Origin: Psychrobacter sp. GP33
Lineage (GTDB): Bacteria; Pseudomonadota; Gammaproteobacteria; Pseudomonadales; Moraxellaceae
Reading direction: 5' to 3'
Length of the DNA stretch: 56,887 nt
Assembly: GCF_014119005.1 (NCBI RefSeq)
Contig: NZ_JACGYX010000010.1
Span: 1 to 56,887 of the forward strand
Shown: positions 36,596-45,660 of the stretch, piece by piece
How positions within the stretch are numbered: position 1 is the stretch's first letter
Layout of the letters: every line of letters starts with the position of its first letter
Notes under the pieces: generated by a model
Told to the model about the DNA's origin: nothing
Database searches by the model: none
Seen by the model: the letters and a program-made list of their open reading frames with translations, nothing else
Made by a program: the position numbers and the translations under genes

Positions 36596-37591
36596 TTACA
36601 GCAGTTCTTTACGCAGCTCTGCTGGTGTTTTAGGTGACAATAAGCTCGGTGCGACGTCGAGCACGGTTTTCGCGCCGGTCTCCCCTGCCACATTCATCTT
36701 ATAGGTGGCGCGGGCGTAGGCCACAAGCACGCTGGCGGTAAACTCAGGGTTACTGCCGAGCTTTAATGAAAACTCCAATACTTGGTTATTTTCCTTATTG
36801 TCAATGCCGCTTACACCACTGCGAATGACGAAGCCGCCATGGGGCATGCTGCGATGCTCAGACTCAAAAGTCTGTTGGTCGATAAAGTTCACTGTAGTGT
36901 CGTAATCGGCAAAATAATCCGGCATGGTCACTATGGTGTTGCGTACGGCATCGGCATCAGCTCCGTCTGCCAGAACGATATAGCATTCGCGGGTATGCTT
37001 CTCACGGGTGGTTAAGGTTGGCTGCTCACCATTGCGTACTCGTGCCATAGCAGGTTCTGAGGGAAGCGTATATTGTACGCCAGATTTAACACCATCTACG
37101 CGGCGTACCGCATCTGAGTGCCCTTGGCTTAAGCCTTTGCCCCAGAAGGTATAGGTTTCGCCGACCGGTAAAATAGCTTCGCCGTATAAGCGGTTGATAG
37201 AAAAAAGCCCAGGATCCCAACCGACGGACAACATAGCGACTTTATTCGCTTTCTTAGCAGGCGTATCAAGTGCTGCAAAGTATTCAGGAATCTTAGCGTG
37301 AGTATCAAAGCTGTCGACGATATTAAATAAGCCAGCGAACGCTGGGCCTTGCTCCGGCAAGTCAGACTTGGAACCGCCACATAAGATCAGCACGTCTATA
37401 TCATCTTTGTATTGTGCAATATCGTCCATGGCGTACACGGGCACGCTTGGGTCAATCAGGGTGACGGAGGCGGGCTCTCGGCGGCTAAATACACCGACTA
37501 ACTGCATGTCTGGACTTTGCTTAATGGCGGCTTGGGCGCCGCGGCCGAGGTTGCCGTAACCGGCGATGGCGACTCTAATTACTGGGGTCAT
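36596..37591 (-). CDS. ddh: meso-Diaminopimelate D-dehydrogenase
   Basis: This 331-residue NADP-dependent enzyme has a Rossmann start (VAIAGYGNLGRGAQAAI). Family-specific blocks include VFSRREP, LCGGSKSDLPEQGP, VDSFDTHAKIPEYF, SVGWDPGLFSINRL and WGKGLSQGHSDAVRRVDGV. It converts tetrahydrodipicolinate and ammonia directly to meso-diaminopimelate, a shortcut to lysine and peptidoglycan. This route is common in corynebacteria and Bacteroidetes but patchy in gammaproteobacteria. It is less AT-rich than its flanks and monocistronic. Confidence 0.93.
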   Translation of the reverse strand: MTPVIRVAIAGYGNLGRGAQAAIKQSPDMQLVGVFSRREPASVTLIDPSVPVYAMDDIAQYKDDIDVLILCGGSKSDLPEQGPAFAGLFNIVDSFDTHAKIPEYFAALDTPAKKANKVAMLSVGWDPGLFSINRLYGEAILPVGETYTFWGKGLSQGHSDAVRRVDGVKSGVQYTLPSEPAMARVRNGEQPTLTTREKHTRECYIVLADGADADAVRNTIVTMPDYFADYDTTVNFIDQQTFESEHRSMPHGGFVIRSGVSGIDNKENNQVLEFSLKLGSNPEFTASVLVAYARATYKMNVAGETGAKTVLDVAPSLLSPKTPAELRKELL

Positions 37592-38475
37592 TATGATTAG
37601 CCTTACATTGGTGTAGCGGACAGTCAGTGACTGCTGGTGTGATAGTTATCAAGTGATACATGCTGTGTAATATGAATTTGCAGAAATCGCACTTATTTTA
37701 AATGATTACTATTACAAGTGATAGCCTACTTTGTATATTTGAATCTATCTTTATAAGGCTACTGATTGAGCCAACCTATAAATTACTCGTTGGTATTATT
37801 ATTGGGATAAAATAGAGAAGGTCAGTAAAAACTGGGACTATAACTCACTGTTTAGTTCCTACAGTGCCGTCCACAATAAAAACATCATCTGATTTCACAG
37901 TTAAAAAACTATGAAGCCAAGCTCATTAAGTACACTCAGATATACACTGATGCAATTTAATAGCACACATCCATTGAAATAACTTAGGCTAAAACCGAAT
38001 ATCCAAGTATTAATTAGGGAACCATGTTTATTAAAAGCAAACATAAGCCCTATTATTTCAAATAATCTTTAACAATTAAATACTGACTATTTAAAAACAC
38101 CTCTTTTTTGACGGCAGAAGCTTATTTCACCATCAATTTTCCTTCCTTGAATTTTCTCTTTTTTCAGTTTTTTAATGCCTAAATTATTATCAAGTTACTA
38201 ATGCAAACATTAGTAATTTACTTAGGTTGTCATAAATTGAAAATTCCACTTCTAGTCTCTCTTCGCAACTTCAGCAACAATTTTTTCTTATACTTTAGAT
38301 TGCATAATGAAAGATTGGAGACAGTAATAAAATTAATAATTTAGAATAATTCTTTACTCGAATTTTGTATGACTTGAAGTTATTTACGCTATGATAATTA
38401 GAACCGTTTATTTTAATAAAAGTGTTGCAAGGTCATTCATCTTCAAGCAGTTTTTGCTAGCCCTGTGAGGATATT
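37592..38475. other. Long AT-rich intergenic region
   Basis: Almost 900 bp without a credible gene on either strand. The segment at 37925-37951 resembles 31261-31287. The promoter of the cytochrome operon is expected near the right end; a GAGGATATT ribosome site stands just before the 38476 ATG. The region may hold an unrecognised regulatory RNA or be eroded DNA. Confidence 0.4.
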
Positions 38476-39807
38476 ATGAAGCCAATATCTGTAATATTAT
38501 CAGCACTTACACTAAGTATGGCTTCCAGCGCTGTCATGGCGGATAGCGTACGCCTGCCTCATGCGACGAGTTTACCGAATGTCAGCCCTGCTAACAGTAA
38601 TTTGGCCAATCGCGGGGCATATATTGCCCGCACTGCTGACTGTATGGCGTGTCATCGCGAGGACTATAGCGGTGGCGTCGCCATTGAAACGCCCATTGGT
38701 AATATCTATTCAACCAATATCACCCCTTCCACGCGTTATGGTATCGGTAACTATACTGAGACTGACTTTAAAAAAGCGCTGAAAAAAGGTCGTGCGCCCA
38801 CTCATCAGCTGTATCCTGCTATGCCATATCCGTCTTATCATGGCATAAATGATGCTGATATTAGCGCCTTATTTGCTTATTTCCAGACGGTACCACCAGT
38901 AGAAGCAGCTCCTGAAAAAACCACGCATTTACCGTTTCCGTTAAATATTCGTACGCTAATGTTGGCTTGGAATGTGATTAACGTACCTTCTACCGAAAAT
39001 CGCTCAGGGCTCACCCAAACTCAGCAACGAGGTGAATATCTGGTTAATAACTTAGAACATTGCGGCACTTGTCATACGCCGCGCAACCTCACGCAAGGTC
39101 TAGATAAGGACAAGTATTTATCCGGTGCGCCACTGGGTAAGTGGTATGCGCCTAACATTACGCCAGATAATGATAGCGGCATCGGGCGTTGGAGCGAGCA
39201 AGATATTGTCACTTATCTACGTACGGGTATGCTGGATAAACGCGTCTATGCCGGTGGACCTATGGCTGAAGCCGTTGCTCACAGTACCCGCTATCTCACC
39301 GATGGCGACTTAAGCGCAATGGCAGCTTATCTAAAAGTTGTCCCTATCATTAAGACTGACAATCACGTGATACCTGTAGATACATCACGGCTACCCAGTC
39401 CGGTTAGTCGCTCTATTACCTACAATTTAATCGAACAAAAAGACTATCTGGCGCAGGTAAAATCTACGACTAATACTGATTCTAATAACGACCGAAATTC
39501 ATCAAAAGCGCTATATCTTGCCGCCTGTGCTAGCTGTCACGGTGTAGATGGCTACGCGCAGCCTGATGCACGTTATCCTTCTATCGTAGGACTGAGTAGT
39601 ATTCGCCGCGCTAAACCTGATGCGCTAATCAATGTCATTGCTTATGGCGCAAAAGGGGCATTAAACACAGTACCCAAAATGCCAGGCTTTGAGAAAGAAT
39701 TAAGTCATGCTCAAATTGCGGGTATCGCTAATTATGTGCGAGTAAATTTCGGTGGTCTACCAAGTAGTGATGTGAGTGCTGCTGACGTCAAACGCATACT
39801 AAAGTAA
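38476..39807 (+). CDS. Triheme periplasmic c-type cytochrome
   Basis: This 443-residue protein has a signal peptide (cleaved after about SAVMA, residue 22) and three heme-binding CxxCH sites: CMACH at 56-60, CGTCH at 196-200 and CASCH at 351-355. Each is in its own cytochrome c domain with a later Met ligand region. It resembles the cytochrome subunit of membrane alcohol/gluconate dehydrogenases. No dehydrogenase of that type is adjacent; the next gene is an FAD amine oxidase, so it probably takes electrons from that enzyme to the quinol/oxidase chain. Confidence 0.92.
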   Translation: MKPISVILSALTLSMASSAVMADSVRLPHATSLPNVSPANSNLANRGAYIARTADCMACHREDYSGGVAIETPIGNIYSTNITPSTRYGIGNYTETDFKKALKKGRAPTHQLYPAMPYPSYHGINDADISALFAYFQTVPPVEAAPEKTTHLPFPLNIRTLMLAWNVINVPSTENRSGLTQTQQRGEYLVNNLEHCGTCHTPRNLTQGLDKDKYLSGAPLGKWYAPNITPDNDSGIGRWSEQDIVTYLRTGMLDKRVYAGGPMAEAVAHSTRYLTDGDLSAMAAYLKVVPIIKTDNHVIPVDTSRLPSPVSRSITYNLIEQKDYLAQVKSTTNTDSNNDRNSSKALYLAACASCHGVDGYAQPDARYPSIVGLSSIRRAKPDALINVIAYGAKGALNTVPKMPGFEKELSHAQIAGIANYVRVNFGGLPSSDVSAADVKRILK

Positions 39808-39884
39808 GTGATTTTAACTTAGCTTTAAAAACGCCAGTCACTATCTACTTTCATGGAAGAAAGCTTTATAACAAGGATAATAAA

Positions 39885-41507
39885 ATGAACGATATGAACG
39901 ATAGGTTTCAATCGCCTACCCGGCGGCAGCTGCTCTCCATGATTGGTAAGACCGCAGGGGCGACAGCAATGTATCAGGCGATGACCACGTTAGGCTTTGC
40001 CTCTGAATCTAGTTTTAAACAAGAGATGAATTTAAAAGGTGCGCCTGCTGGGGCTAGTATCGTTATTCTTGGCGCAGGACTTGGTGGACTGACTGCCGCT
40101 TATGAGCTACGTAAAGCTGGCTATAAAGTCACGGTTCTTGAGTTCCAAAATCGCGGTGGCGGACGCAGTTGGACATTAAATTCTGGTGATAAATATACGG
40201 AATTGGGTGGTGGCGAAGTAACCTGCAACTTTAAAAAAGGCAACTACTTTAACGGTGGACCGTGGCGACTTCCCGTTCATCATTATGCTGTCTTTCATTA
40301 TTGTAAAAAATTTGGTGTGGCATTGCAGCCTTTTATCCAAACCAATGACCGCGCCTATTTACATCGTACCACGCATTTTAATGGCGCGCCTCAGCGTTTA
40401 GGCGAAGTGCAAAGCGACATCCGTGGTTATGTCTCAGAACTATTATCCAAAGCGGTCAATACCGGCAGCCTCGATAAGACGGTCAATAAAGAGGACAAAG
40501 AAAAGCTGTTAGAAGGGTTAAAGGGCTGGGGTGTCCTTGATAACAATTATCGCTATGTTAAGAGCCATGATACCAGTAAGCATCGCGGCTATAGCGTTTA
40601 TCCGGGTGGCGGCTTGATGCCTGATGCCAAACCTTCGACGCCAATACCGATGGATAAGCTATTAAATTCAGGTATGTGGTCGGATATTTATAGCAATTAT
40701 ACGATTTATGACCATCAACCAGCGATGTTCCAACCTGTCGGCGGTATGGGCAAAATCGGGGATGCCTTCACCCGCGAATGCCGAGAGTTGATTACGTTTA
40801 ATGCCAAAGTGACTAAGATTTATCAAGATGAGAGTGGCGTCACTGTCGATTACGTCGATAGCAGCAGCAATAGTAACAATCCTGTTGGCGCAACCAAAAC
40901 CGTGCGCGCAGATTGGTGTATCTGTACCATCCCACTATCCGTATTGACCCAAATGGACATTAACGTCTCCGCACCGATGAAGCAAGCCATGGCAGCGGTA
41001 CCCTATGACAGCTCATACAAAGTAGGCTTAGAGTTTAACCGCCGTTTTTGGGAAGAAGATGAATGGATTTATGGTGGTATCACTTACACCGATATGCCAA
41101 TTACCCAAATCTCCTATCCCTCACACGATATGTTTACCACCGGCTCAGGTGTGCTGCTTGGTGCTTACGGTTTTGGCGAAGCGTCCTATAAGTTTAATAC
41201 CTTAAGTCCAAAAGAGCGTATTAATGCCGCCTTAGAGTATGGTAAATATATTCATCCACAATACACTAAAGAGTTCCGCTCTGGTACCTCGGTTGCATGG
41301 CATCGTATTCCATGGTCGCTTGGCTGCTATGGTATTTGGAGTGAATCAAGCCGTACTCAATATTACGATACGCTGTGTAGTATTGATCACCGTATCGTGT
41401 TGGCAGGTGAGCATTGCTCGCATATTCCAGCGTGGCAAGAAGGGGCAATTTTATCCGGTATGGATGCGGCAAGTCGGCTACATCAAAAAGCAAAAAAGAT
41501 TGGTTAA
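39885..41507 (+). CDS. Tat-exported FAD-dependent amine oxidase/dehydrogenase
   Basis: This 540-residue flavoprotein has a twin-arginine signal (TRRQLLSMIGKTAGATA, residues 12-28). The FAD motif is VILGAGLGGLTAAYELRKAG, followed by the GG-doublet RGGGRSWTL and the C-terminal FAD contact VLAGEHCSHIPAWQEGAILS of the monoamine oxidase family. An NADPH site is not seen. Flanking by two cytochrome c genes suggests it is a periplasmic dehydrogenase, as shown for the nicotine enzyme NicA2, which passes electrons to cytochrome c. The substrate may be a primary or secondary amine or an amino acid; it is not predictable. Confidence 0.9.
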   Translation: MNDMNDRFQSPTRRQLLSMIGKTAGATAMYQAMTTLGFASESSFKQEMNLKGAPAGASIVILGAGLGGLTAAYELRKAGYKVTVLEFQNRGGGRSWTLNSGDKYTELGGGEVTCNFKKGNYFNGGPWRLPVHHYAVFHYCKKFGVALQPFIQTNDRAYLHRTTHFNGAPQRLGEVQSDIRGYVSELLSKAVNTGSLDKTVNKEDKEKLLEGLKGWGVLDNNYRYVKSHDTSKHRGYSVYPGGGLMPDAKPSTPIPMDKLLNSGMWSDIYSNYTIYDHQPAMFQPVGGMGKIGDAFTRECRELITFNAKVTKIYQDESGVTVDYVDSSSNSNNPVGATKTVRADWCICTIPLSVLTQMDINVSAPMKQAMAAVPYDSSYKVGLEFNRRFWEEDEWIYGGITYTDMPITQISYPSHDMFTTGSGVLLGAYGFGEASYKFNTLSPKERINAALEYGKYIHPQYTKEFRSGTSVAWHRIPWSLGCYGIWSESSRTQYYDTLCSIDHRIVLAGEHCSHIPAWQEGAILSGMDAASRLHQKAKKIG

Positions 41508-41555
41508 TAGGTAAAATCATGAAGGTGGGTAATTATAATAAATTCAGAGGTAATC

Positions 41556-42206
41556 ATGGATATGATCAAACCAAACCTGCTTGTTATGGCTACGATATTG
41601 ACTATCGGAGCTACCGTTGCGCTATCAGGCTGTAGTCGCTATAACAAAGACCAAACCGCACAAACAGCCATCCTTGCCAATCTGCAAGCCGCACAAAACG
41701 TATTTGATAATCAAGCCAGTCGCAATAACGGCGCGTGGGGTGCAGTCTACATGACGAAAGAGGAGCTGAGAGCGCCTCCAGCTAATATCGTTAATTTCAA
41801 CTTGATACCGAAGATGGCAGAGGATGTTAAGCTGCAAAAGTGGCTAGCAAAATTTGAAGGTAGTAGTGAAGGTAAAAAGGGGTTTATTACTACTAATGGC
41901 AAAAAGCTCTATGATGATTCCTGCGCTGGCTGTCATATGTCAAAAGGCGAGGGCGCGATAGGAGCAGGCTATTATCCGCCGCTTAAAGACAACAGTAAGA
42001 TGGAATCTAAATATTATATTATCAGCGTGGTCGTTAATGGATTACGCGGAATGCCCTCATTTCACAGCATGATGAGTGATGCGCAAATAGCCGCGGTCAC
42101 TCAATATGTGCATAGTGATTTGAATAATTTTACCGATACCGTCACCGCAGCTAACGTGGCACAGTTACGCCATGACTTTCCACCCGGTTCTGACCCAAGT
42201 GAGTAG
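41556..42206 (+). CDS. Monoheme cytochrome c lipoprotein
   Basis: This 216-residue protein has a lipoprotein signal (TVALSGC, lipidated Cys26). One cytochrome c domain follows, with CAGCH at 123-127 and the Met ligand probably in RGMPSFHSMMSDAQ. It is the third gene of the amine oxidase operon, 48 bp after it, and is a likely membrane-anchored electron carrier for it. An AGAGGTAAT ribosome site precedes the ATG. Confidence 0.9.
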   Translation: MDMIKPNLLVMATILTIGATVALSGCSRYNKDQTAQTAILANLQAAQNVFDNQASRNNGAWGAVYMTKEELRAPPANIVNFNLIPKMAEDVKLQKWLAKFEGSSEGKKGFITTNGKKLYDDSCAGCHMSKGEGAIGAGYYPPLKDNSKMESKYYIISVVVNGLRGMPSFHSMMSDAQIAAVTQYVHSDLNNFTDTVTAANVAQLRHDFPPGSDPSE

Positions 42207-42224
42207 ATATACTCTACTGCTGAT

Positions 42225-42974
42225 TCAGCATAACTCAATAGTCTTAGGGAAAAAAATCATAGCGATAACATATGCTATGGTCCATGACAGCAACATTGAT
42301 ACTAAGGTATGACTAAAAAAATGATCGCCAATGAGCATTTTATAAAGCCCCATAGTCCAGCCTAAGATACTTGCTAAAATAATAATGTTGACTTGCTGCT
42401 TTTTTAGACTAGGTAAATAGGCAAAGCCATATAAAGCAAAACCGGCACTGGCATGGGCAGCCGGAAAACATCGTGTTGGCATCATAATGTTCATGTCTTG
42501 CCAAAGGTTTAGATAAGGCAAGTCTCCGTTAAAAAGACGTAGCTGATTTGGGCAGCTAACATGTGTGATCCCTTTGAGTGTCGCAATAAGCGTAGGTACC
42601 ACAATTAAGATAATTAACAAACAGCTTATTTCACGAAAAGACAATGCTATAAGAAATCTATTAAATTTAGAGTAGTTAATGGAAGGAGTAGCGTTCACAA
42701 GTTGTCTATATTTAATCATTAAAACGATCATTAAAACGATCATTAAAACGATCATTAAATAAACAGCTAGCAATATTAAGAGCAATTTAGGGAAATCATA
42801 AAAAATAAAAGCATAAGGCTGTGCCCCTTTTTCAAGTAACCAATGTCCATTTGCATAGAAAAGCTCACTAATATAAACATCTAGTTGGCTATGCTCAAAT
42901 GTCAAAGCCACAATAATAGTTGAACACAGTAGTATGAGCCAACCCCAATGAGATGGAGTGTTTGCTATAGTCAT
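42225..42974 (-). CDS. PAP2-family membrane phosphatase (with an in-frame IVLM repeat)
   Basis: This 249-residue inner-membrane protein carries PAP2 motifs: a KGITHVSCPNQL region, CFPAAHASAG with the catalytic-type His, and GDHFFSHTLVS. PAP2 enzymes remove phosphate from lipids such as undecaprenyl pyrophosphate, phosphatidate or lipid A. A 12-bp tandem repeat (three copies near 42715-42760) produces MIVLMIVLMIVLMIK in one helix. The gene follows dgkA by 48 bp. A PAP2 gene also accompanies mcr-1-type phosphoethanolamine transferase genes, so a role with EptA is plausible. Confidence 0.87.
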   Translation of the reverse strand: MTIANTPSHWGWLILLCSTIIVALTFEHSQLDVYISELFYANGHWLLEKGAQPYAFIFYDFPKLLLILLAVYLMIVLMIVLMIVLMIKYRQLVNATPSINYSKFNRFLIALSFREISCLLIILIVVPTLIATLKGITHVSCPNQLRLFNGDLPYLNLWQDMNIMMPTRCFPAAHASAGFALYGFAYLPSLKKQQVNIIILASILGWTMGLYKMLIGDHFFSHTLVSMLLSWTIAYVIAMIFFPKTIELC

Positions 42975-43022
42975 TGATAAGCCTTATAAAGTACATTAAC
43001 GTGCGATATACCTAAGTATTAC

Positions 43023-43466
43023 TTAATACAAAAGTCTAAGTAATGCCATTAACCATAGAATTAACAACAGTAATAGCGCCAAAAACTGTGCAGCAGAACC
43101 AACGTCCTTAGCTATTTTCGCGAGTGGATGTTGGTCTGTTGAGGTATGATCAACGCTGGCTTCAATACCTGTATTAAAGAGCTCGACGATAAGGGATAAA
43201 AAAGAGGCGAGTATCAGTATCATTGTTACGCTGATATCAAAAGGGATAAATATTATGGCTATAAACAATATAATATTCAGCCAAAAAACTTGTCTAAAGG
43301 CTGCCTCATACTTGTAAGCGGCTTTAAAACCATCTAAAGAATAACCAGTGGCTTTAACAATACGAGAAAACCCTTTCTTGCCTTTATTCTCATTCGCATA
43401 GCTATCGGGTGCAAGCAGCTGATTAGCTTCCGTTCGAGTTTTAGGTTTAGATTTGATTTTATTCAT
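43023..43466 (-). CDS. dgkA: Diacylglycerol kinase DgkA
   Basis: This 147-residue protein has three transmembrane helices and the DgkA signature LIVELFNTGIEASVD then HPLAKIAKDVGSAAQFLALL, which carries the catalytic and metal-binding acidic residues. An N-terminal extension of about 40 polar residues precedes the usual start near GFSRIVKATGYSLDGFK. DgkA rephosphorylates diacylglycerol. EptA releases diacylglycerol when it transfers phosphoethanolamine from phosphatidylethanolamine, so this gene recycles EptA's by-product. Box 3 lies upstream. Confidence 0.94.
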   Translation of the reverse strand: MNKIKSKPKTRTEANQLLAPDSYANENKGKKGFSRIVKATGYSLDGFKAAYKYEAAFRQVFWLNIILFIAIIFIPFDISVTMILILASFLSLIVELFNTGIEASVDHTSTDQHPLAKIAKDVGSAAQFLALLLLLILWLMALLRLLY

Positions 43467-43517
43467 ATTGAATGCTTAATACTCATTAACATTGAGGGAT
43501 GCTATCTTTATAAAATT

Positions 43518-43551
43518 AGTATAAGACAATGGCTATTAAGAAAGCGTTAAG
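43518..43551 (-). promoter_or_regulatory. PmrA/QseB-type box 3 and -10 element (dgkA)
   Basis: On the minus strand CTTAACGCTTTCTTAAT (43551-43535) is followed 11 bp later by TATACT (43523-43518), about 50 bp before the dgkA start. This is the clearest -10 of the set. Confidence 0.75.
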
Positions 43552-43589
43552 ATAGCTGAAGCATGAAGTAGCATAAGGGTTTATAAGTG

Positions 43590-44897
43590 TTACTTATTAT
43601 AGTAAATACTAAACGTGCTGCCACCAGTCTTATTGGCTTGGTGCGTTAACTGCCAACCCATATGAGCCGTGATTCGTTGCACAATGCTTAGACCCAGACC
43701 TGTTCCTTCTGCCTGATTGCCTGTATTGATATCACTCAGTCGCTCAAATCTCTCATATAACAGCGGCATCATCACTTCAGGAATACCAAGTCCTGTATCA
43801 GTCACTGTTATCTTTTTAGCATCAATAGTCACGAGCACTTCACCATCATCTGTGTACTGAAATGCGTTTTTGATTAAGTTTCCCAATGCCATTTTTAGTA
43901 ATTCAGGTCGCACCAATGCCACATAATCTTCATTAGCAATGATTTTGCAACTCACAGGTTTATGGCGTAGCAAATATTTTAAGCGTGTCACTTCGCTAAA
44001 GGCGATGGTATTAATAGACGTTTTTGGTGTTTCTAGCTGTTCAGGAGCGCGCGATAAGAGTAACAATGCACTGATGATTTCGGAGGTTTCTTTGGCGGTA
44101 GTACTGATACGATTGGCGAATTCACTCAATCGACTATTGTCTTCCAGCTGTGAGGCTAACACTTCAGATGCGCCCATAATAATGGTCAATGGGGTTCGCA
44201 ACTCATGACTGACATCGCCTGTAAACAGTTGCTCGCGTTTTAGATATTGCTCTAGTTTATGATTTTTCTCATCAATAGCTCGTGCTAATACGCCCACTTC
44301 TGAAGGTAAGTGCGTTAACTCAGTTAAGTTATCATGGTCGGTTTCTACTGCTTTTTTCAAATCTAATAAAGGCTTGATGATTTGCTTAGAAGATAAGTGA
44401 GAGAATAGGGCTGCGATTAGCAAACTCAAAACGACAGCAAATTTCAGCGCATCAGCAAAGATATCTTCTAAATTTTCGAAGATTGCTAAAACGGGATAGT
44501 TTTCCATCACCATTTCATTACCTTCTAAATAGGTTAAAATATAATTTTGGTCATTTTGTCGATAAGCGAAAAAATGCAGATTAGTCTCCGTTTTACCTGC
44601 TTTATTACTTACAGTGACACGTATCTCTTGGACGGTTTCGTTTGCTATCGCTTTTAAATTCTCGGGCGCATTATCATAACGGTAGATTTTAATATCAGGA
44701 TTGGCGACATAAATAGGCTGCTCACCCTGTGTTTCTTGACTGAGTTGTAGCTGTTGTAGAAGCCGACCTTTGACTAATTCTTGTTCGATGCGCATCTCAG
44801 CATATAAGAATATACTGACGAAAGTAACACATAGTAATATGGCAAATACTAAATAAGAGAGACGAAGTTTATTGGCTATAGAGTCTACATGAAACAT
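43590..44897 (-). CDS. Sensor histidine kinase, PmrB/QseC-like
   Basis: This 435-residue kinase has a first membrane helix (residues 10-30), a periplasmic sensor of about 125 residues, and a second helix (about 156-172). A HAMP-like linker, the phosphoacceptor motif GDVSHELRTPLTIIMGA and an ATPase domain (NLIKNAFQYT, DTGLGIP, GTGLGLSIV) follow. It is transcribed after the response regulator, 38 bp downstream, in an eptA-regulator-kinase operon like pmrCAB of Acinetobacter. The likely role is sensing envelope or metal stress. Confidence 0.9.
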   Translation of the reverse strand: MFHVDSIANKLRLSYLVFAILLCVTFVSIFLYAEMRIEQELVKGRLLQQLQLSQETQGEQPIYVANPDIKIYRYDNAPENLKAIANETVQEIRVTVSNKAGKTETNLHFFAYRQNDQNYILTYLEGNEMVMENYPVLAIFENLEDIFADALKFAVVLSLLIAALFSHLSSKQIIKPLLDLKKAVETDHDNLTELTHLPSEVGVLARAIDEKNHKLEQYLKREQLFTGDVSHELRTPLTIIMGASEVLASQLEDNSRLSEFANRISTTAKETSEIISALLLLSRAPEQLETPKTSINTIAFSEVTRLKYLLRHKPVSCKIIANEDYVALVRPELLKMALGNLIKNAFQYTDDGEVLVTIDAKKITVTDTGLGIPEVMMPLLYERFERLSDINTGNQAEGTGLGLSIVQRITAHMGWQLTHQANKTGGSTFSIYYNK

Positions 44898-44935
44898 AGT
44901 ATTTACTTATTCAGATGTAAAAAAGAGCTGCATTA

Positions 44936-45619
44936 TTAATGCTCAGGGTCAATTATCTGATAGCCAACGCCTGGTATGGTCATAATCATAGGCTTGGCAA
45001 ACGGCTTATCAACCTGCGCACGGATGCTATGTAGGTGGGTGCGCAGCGCATCACTACTTGGTATATCTTGTCCCCATACCTTTTCCTCTAGCTCTGTTTT
45101 GCTGACCACGCGCGGCGATGCGCTCATCAGCGTCTGTAGAATTTTGAATCCGGTAGGAGTCAGTTTAACAAGCGTGTTTTCACGTTTGATACTGTGTTCA
45201 GCTGCGTTAAGAGTCAATGCCCCTATTTCTATACTATGCTGAAAATGTTCATCTTGATAGCGACGTATTAATGCTTTGATACGGGCTTCTAGTTCGACCA
45301 GTGAGAATGGTTTAACCACATAATCATCAGCACCACTATCAAACCCTGCAACTTTATCCAAGACAGTATCACGGGCCGTCAGCATTAATACGGGCGTTTT
45401 ATCATGTAAATTTTCTCTAAGCTCTTTGCACAGTTTAATACCGTCCATACCCGGTAACATCACATCTAACAATATAACGTCATAACGATTATTTGCAGCT
45501 AATGCTAAGCCACTATAGCCGTTATGGGCATTATCAAGCTCAAACCCCTTTTGTTCAAAAAAGGCATAAATATTAGCCACAATATCGGGATTGTCTTCAA
45601 TAATAAGTATCTTGTACAT
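44936..45619 (-). CDS. Response regulator, PmrA/QseB-like
   Basis: This 227-residue OmpR-family regulator has a receiver domain with acidic pair EDN, the phosphoacceptor in VILLDVMLPGMDG and a YVVKPFSLVELEARIKAL segment. The winged-helix C-terminal domain is complete (ELEEKVWGQDIPSSDALRTH). It lies 41 bp after eptA. It is the first candidate to bind the six TTAAG-repeat promoters, one of which drives its own operon; the QseB-like protein at 49819 is the second. Confidence 0.9.
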   Translation of the reverse strand: MYKILIIEDNPDIVANIYAFFEQKGFELDNAHNGYSGLALAANNRYDVILLDVMLPGMDGIKLCKELRENLHDKTPVLMLTARDTVLDKVAGFDSGADDYVVKPFSLVELEARIKALIRRYQDEHFQHSIEIGALTLNAAEHSIKRENTLVKLTPTGFKILQTLMSASPRVVSKTELEEKVWGQDIPSSDALRTHLHSIRAQVDKPFAKPMIMTIPGVGYQIIDPEH

Positions 45620-45660
45620 AAAGGTCTCGCGTTTGAGTACTTATGTTCTTAATCAGACTG

